DNA of 12,401 nt from Smittium culicis (taxonomy: Eukaryota > Kickxellomycota > Harpellomycetes > Harpellales > Legeriomycetaceae): positions 1-12,401 of the forward strand of contig LSSN01005896.1 in assembly GCA_001970855.1 (NCBI GenBank), written 5' to 3'. Numbering within the stretch: the first letter of the stretch is position 1; each line of letters begins with the position of its first letter. This document shows positions 1-8,689 of the stretch, one piece after another. The translations under genes and the position numbers were made by a program. The notes below the pieces were generated by a model. It did no database searches. It was not told where the DNA came from and worked only from the letters and a program-made list of their open reading frames with translations.

Positions 1-156
1 TACTAATACTAATACTAATACTAATACTAATACTAATACTAATACTAATACTAATACTAATACTAATACTAATACTAATACTAATACTAATACTAATACT
101 AATACTAATACTAATACTAATACTAATACTAATACTAATACTAATACTAATACTAA
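1..156. repeat. (TACTAA)26 hexanucleotide array at the window edge
   Basis: Twenty-six perfect, uninterrupted copies of TACTAA start at base 1 and end at 156, where the sequence changes to ordinary AT-rich DNA. Because the array touches the window edge, its true length is unknown and 26 is a minimum. The orientation matches that of a C-rich telomeric strand at a left chromosome end (CCCTAA with CC replaced by TA), but the unit has no G-run on either strand, so a plain microsatellite at a contig break is the simpler reading. Confidence 0.97.
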
Positions 157-770
157 AATTAACTATAAAATAGTTACAATATTGCCAAAAATATTGTTTC
201 TATTTTCTGAAAAAGCCCAACTACGCCCTTCTATTCGCCCGTTATTCTTTCGCTATACTGACGCTGATACATTCATTGGCCTTACTCCAACTCAATAGTC
301 AAATTATTGATTAGAATTAATATTATATTTGAAGTGGCTATAATACCTAGCCAATACATATTCCTAGCTGTCCGTTAGAAAAAATCAATCAAATAATAAT
401 ATCTAATTTTGTCGTAAATTCTATTACTGATTAGATAACAACTTTTTGAATTAGCAAATGAGCATAAGATAAAAAATTTCCAAAGAGCTATTCGATGAAT
501 TTAAAAACCAAATCCAAATTAAGAAAAAGTAGTCGAATATTTCAGAAATTCAAAACAAACTGATTATAATAAGAAAAATCAGCCAAAAATGCCATAATAA
601 GAAGCATAAAAAGTAGGCTTTAATTGTCAATTATGCTCAATTTGATCCCTTTTTAAATTACGCTCAATATAATCAGTTTCTCTTCTCTCTTTTTTTTCTT
701 TAGCATTAAAGTTTTTAAAGCGTTACAACTTAATCCAAATTCCTCCATTCCTTCTGCGATTTTATCTTTT
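157..770. other. Gene-free AT-rich region upstream of the LC8 gene
   Basis: No reading frame, tRNA or recognisable element is visible. A small hairpin, TAACTA / TAAAA loop / TAGTTA (160-176), sits directly next to the hexamer array. Around 629-670 a 13-bp segment (AATTATGCTCAAT, then AATTACGCTCAAT) is repeated with one mismatch. A pyrimidine-rich tract (about 676-704) leads towards the LC8 promoter. Confidence 0.6.
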
Positions 771-887
771 TTTGGCGCCATACACTAGTATAACTATAAA
801 ATATTCGCCTCCCATATACTCTATATAGCCAATCCGCGCACTCATACCACCAAAAAAAAATTAAAGTCAATAAATATATCAAACAAA
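771..887 (+). promoter_or_regulatory. Likely LC8 promoter and 5' leader
   Basis: Within about 120 bp of the LC8 start codon lie TTTGGCGC (771-778), which fits the E2F-type consensus TTTSSCGC, a TATAAAA box (795-801), a second TATA-like CTATATAG near 821-828, and a CCAAT pentamer just after it. The leader before the ATG is A-rich (AAACAAAATG). These are sequence matches only. Short AT-rich boxes are common in this DNA, so the CG-containing E2F-like site is the least likely to be chance. Confidence 0.35.
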
Positions 888-1267
888 ATGTCTGACTCAA
901 AATTCACAATTAAAAGCGTTGATATGAAAGAGGAAATTCAACAGGAAATCCTTGATATCGCCGGTACTGCTTTTGCCGAAAACAAAATCGAAAAGGACAT
1001 AGCTGCCTACATCAAAAAAGAATGCGACAAGAAGTTCGGCCCTACCTGGCATGTAATCGTTGGAAGAAACTTTGGCTCCTATGTCACTCATGGTAATCCT
1101 TCTTCCCCTTATATCCTCTTTTTCTTTTTTCATTTTTAGCTCATCGCTCCATTTTAGCTTTTACTTACTCTCCTCTATAAATTTTTACAACTGTGCACGT
1201 AGAAACGGAACACTTTTTATACTTCTACTACGACAAAATTGCTGTTCTCCTATTCAAATCTGGTTGA
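888..1267 (+). CDS. Dynein light chain LC8 (DYNLL-type), two exons
   Basis: Join 888-1092 and 1203-1267, giving 89 residues, exactly the usual LC8 length. LC8 is a small homodimeric hub that binds short motifs in disordered partners and is part of cytoplasmic dynein. Visible hallmarks are [12 protein letters not shown] (residues 34-45), [16 protein letters not shown] (53-68) with the dimer-interface histidine H55 and groove residue H68, and the C-terminal FKSG with S88, the position equivalent to the regulatory serine of animal LC8. The intron is phase 1 inside the codon for E69. Without splicing the frame would run into the intron and stop at 1139 with an unrelated tail ([10 protein letters not shown]...), while splicing restores the expected [21 protein letters not shown] ending. 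The start has A at -3 and aligns with the family N-terminus. The gene converges with the large minus-strand gene. I see no defect; it should be functional. Confidence 0.97.
1093..1202 (+). other. Spliceosomal intron of the LC8 gene (110 nt, phase 1)
   Basis: Donor GTAATC, acceptor GTAG after a pyrimidine-rich stretch. A branch-like TTACTTAC lies about 40 nt before the acceptor. It is placed by the exact restoration of the LC8 reading frame and its conserved C-terminus. Confidence 0.93.
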
Positions 1268-1610
1268 AATCCATCTCGCCGATTCCTTTCTTTAAAATCC
1301 TTCTGATTCTTTACTCTATTAAACTTACATCCTATCTAAATAATTGATTAATCATATCCAAATCCAATCCCAAAATTAATAAACAGTATAATTTAACCTT
1401 TATGTGTTTTTTCAATTAATAAAATTTTCATGTTAAACTAAATATATATCAACAAAATAACAAATACATGCTATAATTATAATTTTCAATAATTTACACA
1501 TCAATTATAATACAATGGTATAAAAAAAACAACAAACTAGCAAATCAAAAAAAGAATCAACGATTCTTGCTTATAAGGCATACATGTATTTCTAAACAGG
1601 TTAACTTCAA
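1268..1610. other. Convergent intergenic spacer between LC8 and the large minus-strand gene
   Basis: This 343-bp AT-rich spacer lies between two 3' ends. It holds LC8-side polyadenylation-like signals (listed separately). I see no clear AATAAA on the minus strand for the opposing gene and no coding frame or RNA gene. Confidence 0.6.
1378..1423 (+). terminator. Candidate polyadenylation signals for LC8
   Basis: Two AATAAA hexamers, at 1378-1383 and 1418-1423, lie 110-155 nt after the LC8 stop on the same strand. Such hexamers also arise by chance in AT-rich DNA, so this is a tentative assignment. Confidence 0.4.
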
Positions 1611-4600
1611 CTAGCCTAAACTATCAGCGCCCTTTGCTCCAACACTTAGTCTTCCTATTTCGTGTTTGCCGTGAGCGCTCCTGCCGCCATTCCCGAACCC
1701 TATGAATCCGTCACAGCTAGCATTAGTGTACCGTAAATTACTACAGTACCCAATCCGATCACTAGCAAAATTAAACCTGCAAGCAGAGCCGCTTCCGTCA
1801 TTATGTGCGCGTCTTCGTGCCTCTGTAACCAAATCCAATTTGTACTCCTCGAACAGCTTTGGCGAATATACAACTTTGTTGTTCCCGTTAAGGTAATACT
1901 TTTTGGTTTTCAAGTACCGCCCCGCAATTCGTTTGTCCTCATGGATTGGAAATACTATCCGCTTTCTTTTACCAACTCCAGATCCATATCCGCTGCTGCT
2001 TTTGCCTCCAAAAACAAATCCTGCTCCTTGTGGTGGCGCTATTGAACTTTTATTACTTAATGTAGACCTGCTTTCAATCTCTGGCTTCTGATAAACTCCC
2101 TGGTTATCATCTATCAGCTGCTGGTGCGAATGCTCTGGTGACTCTTTGGGATCAGCATCAATGCCGATCTCATATTCTTTCTTTATTTCGTTTTTTGTAT
2201 CAAGTTCAGTAGTTATGTTATCCGTAGATCCAGCAGTACCTACAATCTTTTGTAGACTTATACCGCTACTGCTACTACTATTGCTACTGCTACTGCTACT
2301 GCAGCCACCAGCAACGCTGCTGTAATTGCTGATTCCAGTACCAACATTATACCCATAGTTAGGTGCTGATACTAGCTTCACCAGGAATTTGTGGTAGCTA
2401 TACTTCTTTAGAAACTCGCCCTCGCTCTCTGTCTCCGTCATCGCCTCGTCTTCCATAACATAGTTCATACTGCTCCGCCGTGACCTCTCCATGCCTTTTC
2501 CGAAATCCAACACAGCTCCTGCAGATTTAGGGTAATCTAAATGATTGCGATGTTTCGGTAACTGATCTCCACTTGGCTGATCTTTATATCCTGCTTTATA
2601 TATAAATTGTTGGTTCAAATATGTATTAGCTTGTTTCCCATAAAGCCTGCGCTCAGAGCTTTGCAGTTTCATCTCTGCCCTGTTTTTTCTGGAAAAGATA
2701 TCATGATCAGTTTCAGTTTCGGTACCACTATTCATCGTTCTATATGCTGGTGTTGCTACATAATCGCTCTTTGTTAGCCCCGGATGTGTTACTTGGTGAC
2801 TTCTACCATCGCATTGAAAGCCTACTGGCTCTGCTGACTTGCCGTAACTTTCTATAAGGTCACTGATAGCCGGATAATTTTTCTTTTTCCCTTGACTACA
2901 GTATTTTTGCCTATACCTCTTCATCTTGCCGTACTCGCTCTTGCTGATAACACTCACATACCCATCGCCGCATTCGCTATCTTCGCGGCTGCTATGGCTG
3001 CGGGAGTCTATTAGTGGGCCATGCTCAACTCTTTCTTCTTTCGAGCAAACATTTATGCGACTGTTTTTTTTACTGTTTGGTACATGAACACTCGAATTGC
3101 ATACTAGATCTGATATTTCGTTTCTTCGCGATTTTCTTTTCTTAAAAGCTAGACGTCTCCGCAGCATAAGCGAGCGATGAACCATATATTTTGCGTTTGT
3201 AATATATCCAAGACTCTTGCTACGCTTTCCGCCGCTGTGTTTACCGGATTTAATGCCGGCGCTGTTATTTTCGCTATTATCGTTGTTGCTGCTAGTATCG
3301 CTATTTAGCACATTCTCCTCGGTGACATCAATCATCCTTTTAGCATCAAAATTCATCTTATCGTGACTATTTTTGCTCACACGAGTACCTATCTTCGTAT
3401 GGATGCTACTGTTAGTCCGATTCTTACTATTGTTGAATACAGACTCGGCCATGAATTCCTTGTATTCGTCAACACTTTTGAATTTGCGTGACAAAGTTTC
3501 ATTGGTTTCTCCGATTTTTTCAAATTGATTTCCAGTAGTAGTCAAAATACCCTTTTCCAACTTGTATTTTAGTAAAGCATTCTTACGCACTGCTAAACCG
3601 TCTCTAGCCGAAGAAATTGGCGTATTTGCCTTCCGTTTCTTTGCCCTAATAGATAAAAATTCTATTATTTCTCTGTCAGTTTCCGTTGTTTCTCCGTCGT
3701 CTTCTGCCACTCGGTTATCTACACGCCCCACATTATGTCTCGTCAGCCTCACCTCTTTATTATTTATTTGATTTGCTTCATATATACCACTCATCCTAAT
3801 ATTTTGCAATTCCTCTGGCTTGGCACTCTGTCCTGTAGATATGCTAAGATCGGTGCCATTATTGAATAGTTTGTAAGATTCGTGATTTGTGTGATCATTT
3901 GAAATTAAATTCGCTTTTTTCGTAGCTATTGATTGAGGCAGGATGTATAATGGATTTAAATCTGGTTTTTTGTTCTCGGTGATAATAGTTTCGGTGTAAA
4001 TATCTCTATTCTCCAAACTTGCTCTCCTTCCAATTTTGCCTTGTTTTAAATTTCTGGCATTGGAATCATGAACTAACAGTTCTGTGTAATTACAATAGCT
4101 TGGCTTGTTATTATTTCTGATAGTTCGTTCGTAGGTAGACCTTTTCCAACCGCTGATTCCAAACATCTCTGGCTGATATTTCTTAGAACTCACATGGCCT
4201 CCATCGTCCCTTGCTTCGTTATAGCTATAGCTTTTATGGTAGAAACGTGGATTTTTATAAGATTTGTTCACCTTTTGGTTTATATTCCTATATGAATTAA
4301 AGTCAACAAATTCGTTTAATGGGTTGATTTTTTCTTTGTATGAAAAATAGCTGTTTGGGTAGTATACCAATTCGCTATCCTTTCTAGTGTCGGGATTTAT
4401 GCCTAAATCCTGTTTACTGGACGAGCTTAAAGGTCCAAAAGACCTGCTCATTTTTGGTAGATGTGTTATAGTGGTATTGTCGATTGCGTTTTCGTACCGA
4501 TCACTAGTATCGAATGATCTGCTATACTTTCTAATATTCAATAAATCATCATCACCAATTAGACTTTCATAGCTGCTATTATCGGCACCCAACGCTAAAT

Positions 4601-5795
4601 TCTTTGCAGCTTTGGGCTTTATGGACCCGAATGCGCTTCTGCCTGCTTTAATGCTAAGCAGTTGGTTTGACACACTGGTTAGTTGCGACATTAACTGTTC
4701 GTCCAAAGAGTCGATACCAAAATTGCTTAAAATCGGGCGTTCAACCAGAGTTTTGCTAACACTGCCGGTTCCTATGAGCTTGTTTTTCGCGCAATTTTTG
4801 GGCGTAGTTTCGATATTTTGCTGATGCCTTGCGACTGGATCTGGGCTTGAGGCGATTGCACAAGTTGGAGCGTTTTCTTTCGCAGCCAGATTGGTGCTTG
4901 TTGTGGAAATAACGGGAGGTTTTAGATGTGTTTTTTCAGAAATGAAGGTTGCTGATGCTGGTTCTAGATGTTCAAATTTAGGCTTGATGTCTTTCAAATT
5001 ATTTTCAGACGCAGGTGGTTTAATTTTGCTATTTTCATTTGGATACGCTTTTGAGTTAATTTCATTGACATCTTGTCTTATAAAGTTGATGTTTTCAAGA
5101 TCAGGTTTAATTTCTATGTACTTTTTAGCACCACCGCTATCAAGATGAGATATAGAGACACCCGATTTTTTCTCTCGATTAAATACTTCAGGTTCATTCA
5201 ACAAAATTTTTTTTGCATTTATCGATTTAGTTTGCAGCAAAGGAGAACGAGAGTCATCGGTTGTGGTTATTTTATAGTTGCTAATATCTGAGACTTTATT
5301 TCCTTGAGTGTAGAATTCATGGTTGATATTGGAGCATTTGATATTGGAAATTCCAGGTTCATCTAGCCGTGATATTTCGGTTTTGCCCCTTGGCAATATT
5401 AGAACTTTCTTATTGCTTAAATTAGGTGTAGAAATGTCTCTATATAGAGTTGAATTTTCGTTGCTAGTACTGTTAGTTTCATTGTTCGGCAATATTATTG
5501 TGTTTTTAACTTGTTCAGGTTTCGGCGCCTTGAGAAAGCTATGAACTTGCACGGTTTGCTGGCCTTGCATATAGTTCACGTTTGGTTTAGGTAGCAAAAC
5601 TTTCTTGTTAAATTCGTCTCTATTCTTCGTGAGGTTTGCTCTTTTCTGGCTTGCTAGTAATTTATACTTGGTTTTATATCTTGGAAGAACATAATTGCTG
5701 GTAGCTAGTTGCTGTATGATAGCTTTCTTATTATTCTTTTCCTGCTTCAGCTTAGTCTTGTATTGCTTTTTGGGAATATTTGAAGTTGTCCCCAT
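1611..5795 (-). CDS. Large disordered basic Ser/Asn-rich protein, unrecognised (1394 aa)
   Basis: A single uninterrupted 1394-codon frame; chance cannot explain this length in AT-rich DNA. The start codon has A at -3 and G at +4, and an in-frame TAA lies shortly upstream; the stop is TAG. I recognise no domain, signal peptide or membrane segment. The N-terminus is strongly basic (residues 9-70). Four related acidic motifs occur: YTET at 600-603, GETTETDREIIEFL at 701-714, GTETETD at 1024-1030, and MTETESEGEFL at 1119-1129. Basic clusters resembling nuclear localisation signals lie at 879-891 (RRR then KKRKSRR) and 1276-1279 (KRKR). A poly-Ser run spans 1166-1177. The C-terminal section 1276-1340 (KRKRIVFPIHEDKR onward) is less repetitive and may be the most conserved part. 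Many Tyr residues cluster at about 475-575. It is probably a scaffold or regulatory protein, possibly nuclear; the function is unknown. Confidence is for its being a real gene. Confidence 0.9.
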   Translation of the reverse strand: MGTTSNIPKKQYKTKLKQEKNNKKAIIQQLATSNYVLPRYKTKYKLLASQKRANLTKNRDEFNKKVLLPKPNVNYMQGQQTVQVHSFLKAPKPEQVKNTIILPNNETNSTSNENSTLYRDISTPNLSNKKVLILPRGKTEISRLDEPGISNIKCSNINHEFYTQGNKVSDISNYKITTTDDSRSPLLQTKSINAKKILLNEPEVFNREKKSGVSISHLDSGGAKKYIEIKPDLENINFIRQDVNEINSKAYPNENSKIKPPASENNLKDIKPKFEHLEPASATFISEKTHLKPPVISTTSTNLAAKENAPTCAIASSPDPVARHQQNIETTPKNCAKNKLIGTGSVSKTLVERPILSNFGIDSLDEQLMSQLTSVSNQLLSIKAGRSAFGSIKPKAAKNLALGADNSSYESLIGDDDLLNIRKYSRSFDTSDRYENAIDNTTITHLPKMSRSFGPLSSSSKQDLGINPDTRKDSELVYYPNSYFSYKEKINPLNEFVDFNSYRNINQKVNKSYKNPRFYHKSYSYNEARDDGGHVSSKKYQPEMFGISGWKRSTYERTIRNNNKPSYCNYTELLVHDSNARNLKQGKIGRRASLENRDIYTETIITENKKPDLNPLYILPQSIATKKANLISNDHTNHESYKLFNNGTDLSISTGQSAKPEELQNIRMSGIYEANQINNKEVRLTRHNVGRVDNRVAEDDGETTETDREIIEFLSIRAKKRKANTPISSARDGLAVRKNALLKYKLEKGILTTTGNQFEKIGETNETLSRKFKSVDEYKEFMAESVFNNSKNRTNSSIHTKIGTRVSKNSHDKMNFDAKRMIDVTEENVLNSDTSSNNDNSENNSAGIKSGKHSGGKRSKSLGYITNAKYMVHRSLMLRRRLAFKKRKSRRNEISDLVCNSSVHVPNSKKNSRINVCSKEERVEHGPLIDSRSHSSREDSECGDGYVSVISKSEYGKMKRYRQKYCSQGKKKNYPAISDLIESYGKSAEPVGFQCDGRSHQVTHPGLTKSDYVATPAYRTMNSGTETETDHDIFSRKNRAEMKLQSSERRLYGKQANTYLNQQFIYKAGYKDQPSGDQLPKHRNHLDYPKSAGAVLDFGKGMERSRRSSMNYVMEDEAMTETESEGEFLKKYSYHKFLVKLVSAPNYGYNVGTGISNYSSVAGGCSSSSSSNSSSSSGISLQKIVGTAGSTDNITTELDTKNEIKKEYEIGIDADPKESPEHSHQQLIDDNQGVYQKPEIESRSTLSNKSSIAPPQGAGFVFGGKSSSGYGSGVGKRKRIVFPIHEDKRIAGRYLKTKKYYLNGNNKVVYSPKLFEEYKLDLVTEARRRAHNDGSGSACRFNFASDRIGYCSNLRYTNASCDGFIGFGNGGRSAHGKHEIGRLSVGAKGADSLG
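2265..2300 (-). repeat. Serine homopolymer tract, SSSSSSNSSSSS (AGC/AGT codons)
   Basis: Twelve codons (residues 1166-1177 of the large protein) are AGC or AGT apart from one AAT, following Gly-Gly-Cys. On the plus strand this appears as a (GCTACT)-type microsatellite. It is likely to vary in length between strains and marks a flexible linker. Confidence 0.9.
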
Positions 5796-5944
5796 TTTTT
5801 CCTCACTCTCGCTATATACTTATCAGAAAGGAACGTGTATTATGGCTTTCTTTTTTTTTTTTAAAGGTATTTTATGTTTCTTGTTGTTCCTTTACACTCG
5901 CTTTGATTATTAATTATTATTAGTTAGTATTATTATATATATAA
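5796..5944 (-). promoter_or_regulatory. Likely promoter of the large minus-strand gene
   Basis: Upstream of the start codon are a long poly(dA:dT) tract (plus-strand T run around 5849-5861), of the sort that often keeps fungal promoters nucleosome-free, and a symmetrical TTATATATATAA (5933-5944) about 140 bp before the ATG that could act as a TATA element. This rests on motifs and position only. Confidence 0.35.
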
Positions 5945-6587
5945 GCCTATTAGAACAGAAGCGAAATGGAATTTTCATAAGTATGACTTTCTGTGCTGAA
6001 ATACGCTAGTAAGTATACTTTGAGCTTTATTGTAATTTAGCTAGCAAAAAAATAAAAAAAAGGAAAATATTTAGTGTTTATTATAATGTGCCTATCGATT
6101 ATACTTTCTATGAAGGCTTCCTGTATCAAAAAGTATGGTAGTATTAATTTGGCTTTAGTTTTGGTACTGGTTTAGGAATGTAATTATGTATAAAGATAGT
6201 TTATATTTCTCCAAAATTGTATGAATATAATATGAATATATGAATTTAATAAAAAAGGAGCATTTGTTGACTCAAATGCATTGTTATTACTGATAACTAC
6301 ATTTTAAGTATGTTTATTTTAAATCCGAAAACTGCGGCGGGGACATGCCTTTTTTTTAAAAAAATAAAAAAATAAACTTGATATACGTTTGTTTGTTTAT
6401 ACTAACTAAACTAATATTATTTATTTATCATTGCGGGTAATAAAAAAATAGCAAATTTTTGATCCATATAAGAGTAGGAGATTTGTTTACTCATATAATA
6501 AATTTCCTATTTATAGTATAACCCTATTTGTTTATTTGTTTATATTTAAATTATAGAATATTGAGTTTGCTGATTTTAATAAAAATA

Positions 6588-6663
6588 CATATATTTGGGA
6601 TTTGAACCTATTAGAGAATGCTTTAGCTTATTGGAAATTAAACTCTAATTTGGCCAATGGCAG
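6588..6663 (-). ncRNA. tRNA-like Pol III A-box/B-box unit, probably a relic or chance
   Basis: On the minus strand, TGGCCAAATTAG (6656-6645) matches the tRNA A-box consensus TRGCNNARYNGG with one mismatch. GGTTCAAATCC (6608-6598) is a perfect B-box. They are 36 nt apart, within tRNA spacing, and a T5 run follows about 10 nt after the predicted 3' end, as in Pol III terminators. The cloverleaf does not form: only about 3 of 7 acceptor pairs and 3 of 5 T-stem pairs match, and no D-stem is seen. It is therefore not a working tRNA. A decayed tRNA, a SINE fragment, a Pol III-made ncRNA or coincidence all remain possible. Confidence 0.2.
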
Positions 6664-7169
6664 TATTTGTGTTTGTATAATATTTATACTTTTCCTGGTT
6701 TGCTACAAACACTAAAATAAAGTATTTTTTTGGCCAGTAGAAAAAGGTAGCTACAACACAATAAAAAAAAAAAACAGATTGTGACAAACAAAATAAAGTA
6801 CAGCGGCATATATTCGCTTTAGCTGGTTATGATTCTTATTCCATAGCAGATCAAAGTTTATATATTGGCAACTAGCATATTTTGCGACTAAAATCCATGA
6901 CATATAATTTCTTATATTGCGTTATTATTCGAGTGGAATTAACATTTAATAGTTTTTTTTTTTTTTAACGGTGAATTTATATCATTTAATAGAAATTTTA
7001 TTTATTTAACCTTCCCGCGTGGTAGACTATTTTTGGATGACCAAATATAGCCAACCGAGTTCAGTGAAAATCAATTAATTCCGAGGCCTTTAGATATATT
7101 AGTATAATTCAAAATAAAAGCAAATTATAAAGAATCTTATAAATGACTATCGAATCAATAAATTCGCCT

Positions 7170-8150
7170 TTTTAAAGAGTGTTTTTACTGGAAAGGGGTA
7201 AATATCAGTTTTTATAAGTAAACATACATGCATTAGAAATACTAAAACCAATATTGAATTATTTTTTATTGAAATAGTTTATTTTTTGTGATTTCTTTAC
7301 ACTCTTTCAAAAATAAAGTAATTTTGAAATTCTTGTGATCAGTTTATGTAATTTTGTTATAGGGTAACATGTTATAGAAAATCAAAGCAATTAAATTGGG
7401 GTGAATCCCCAGTGAATGGAAGCGGAGTGGGGGGGGGGTACGCAGAATATAAAATAATAACTGTAGTATATATATGTAAATAACTTAAAAAATCTGATAT
7501 ACGAATATTTTTTAGTATTTTCAAGCCGATAAAGTTAAATGATATTTAAAAAATAGTACTTGAGTGAATACATTTATGATAATTCCAGAATTTTCTATGC
7601 ACCAGTTTTAGCCGAAATTTTTCTGGCAAAGAATTTGTAATTGATATATGTATTTTGTTTTTTATCACGAGTTCAAAAATTAGTATAATCGATATAGTTT
7701 CATTTATTTTGAAGTTTCTAGAGTTTAAGAGTATAATTAGATAAATGATAAAAAATGTATGTAACGATTTACAGTTATGGTTGAGATTTGGAAACTGAAA
7801 GCAGCAGGATTTATGATAAAATTTATAACTATTTTTAAATGGTTAACTTAGCTCTGCGTGCTAAGATTGGTGGTTGAATCTAGGATATATAGCATGCTTA
7901 TAACAAAAAAAAACAACAAATTAGACTACGCATATATATATAAGAATGTATATACCGTTTACAGCGAAAAAGCATAATTTGAAGGCATTCGTTTAAGTGT
8001 TCTGAGCCAAGTCTGCCGAACTAAATTTCTTTGAGTTTTCATTTATTTTTTAATTTTTATAGCTAAATAATCTTATATAGGCTTTGAAAATTGAAATTGC
8101 TATATTTTTTTAGGACCGTTTAAATCTTTCCTGTCCAACACTCTTTAAAA
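7170..8150. repeat. 14-bp perfect inverted repeats bounding 981 bp
   Basis: TTTTAAAGAGTGTT at 7170-7183 recurs as its exact reverse complement AACACTCTTTAAAA at 8137-8150. A partial copy, ACACTCTTTCAAAA, lies near 7299. The arrangement resembles the terminal repeats of a small non-autonomous transposon, but no target-site duplication is visible just outside and the interior has no coding trace. In AT-rich DNA a repeat of this length is only marginally unexpected. Confidence 0.3.
7397..7438. other. Small hairpin followed by a G10 tract
   Basis: TGGGG (7397-7401) and CCCCA (7407-7411) form a perfect 5-bp stem with loop TGAAT. Eighteen bases later is a run of ten G (7429-7438). Such G/C density stands out against the surrounding AT-rich sequence. 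No function is evident. Confidence 0.6.
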
Positions 8151-8635
8151 TGATCAATTTTATGATTCGTTTATGGCTTTAAGAAAGATTATAATTTGGT
8201 GTTTAACTACTGTATATCAATAATTGATTAGCCTCGGAATTTTATTAATTTAATTGAATCTACTTTTTTATATTTGGCAGAACAAAAATAGACTAATGCC
8301 ATTGTAAGGGTTTATGCAGCAAATTTAACTCTTTCATTGAGAGTCAGTAAAGGCGACGTAAACGAAGCGCATATTTAAGATATAGATGCTTTTGATTCGA
8401 TGGCGGTTTGAATAAATATAGAATTTGCTGATAGATAGAATCAAGCTAATAAGCTTATGAGCTTATGATACAAAGCGGTTATACTTAATCAATCTGGCTG
8501 GTTATGGCTGAACATAAAATAAATTCAAAAAAATACTTTGACAACAACACGAGATTTTGAAGAATATATAGCACGTAAATATTTGCAGCCAGTTTAAACG
8601 CCACCAGTTCTTGCCTTTACCTCATCATCCTTAAT

Positions 8636-8689
8636 ACTGCAACAACAATCGCAGAAAGTGTTTAACTTATCGCACTGCAACAACAATCG
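8636..8689. repeat. Two direct copies of a 16-bp CAACAA-containing motif
   Basis: ACTGCAACAACAATCG occurs exactly at 8636-8651 and 8674-8689, with start points 38 bp apart. The repeats lie in a segment (about 8580-9070) that is clearly less AT-rich and less monotonous than its surroundings. No reading frame runs through it. Confidence 0.8.

Noticed and set aside
1..156. Standard telomere
   Set aside because: The hexamer and its complement TTAGTA lack the G-run of known fungal telomeric repeats; kept only as an open question in the findings.
1060..1347. 95-codon plus-strand frame overlapping the end of LC8
   Set aside because: It reads through the LC8 intron and exon 2 in another frame, while the spliced LC8 product fits its family exactly.
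1702..5544. Several plus-strand frames of 60-85 codons opposite the large minus-strand gene
   Set aside because: They are short, unrelated to any family, and expected as shadows of a 4.2-kb coding region with biased codons.
6598..6663. Functional tRNA gene on the minus strand
   Set aside because: Acceptor, D- and T-stems do not pair despite good A- and B-boxes.
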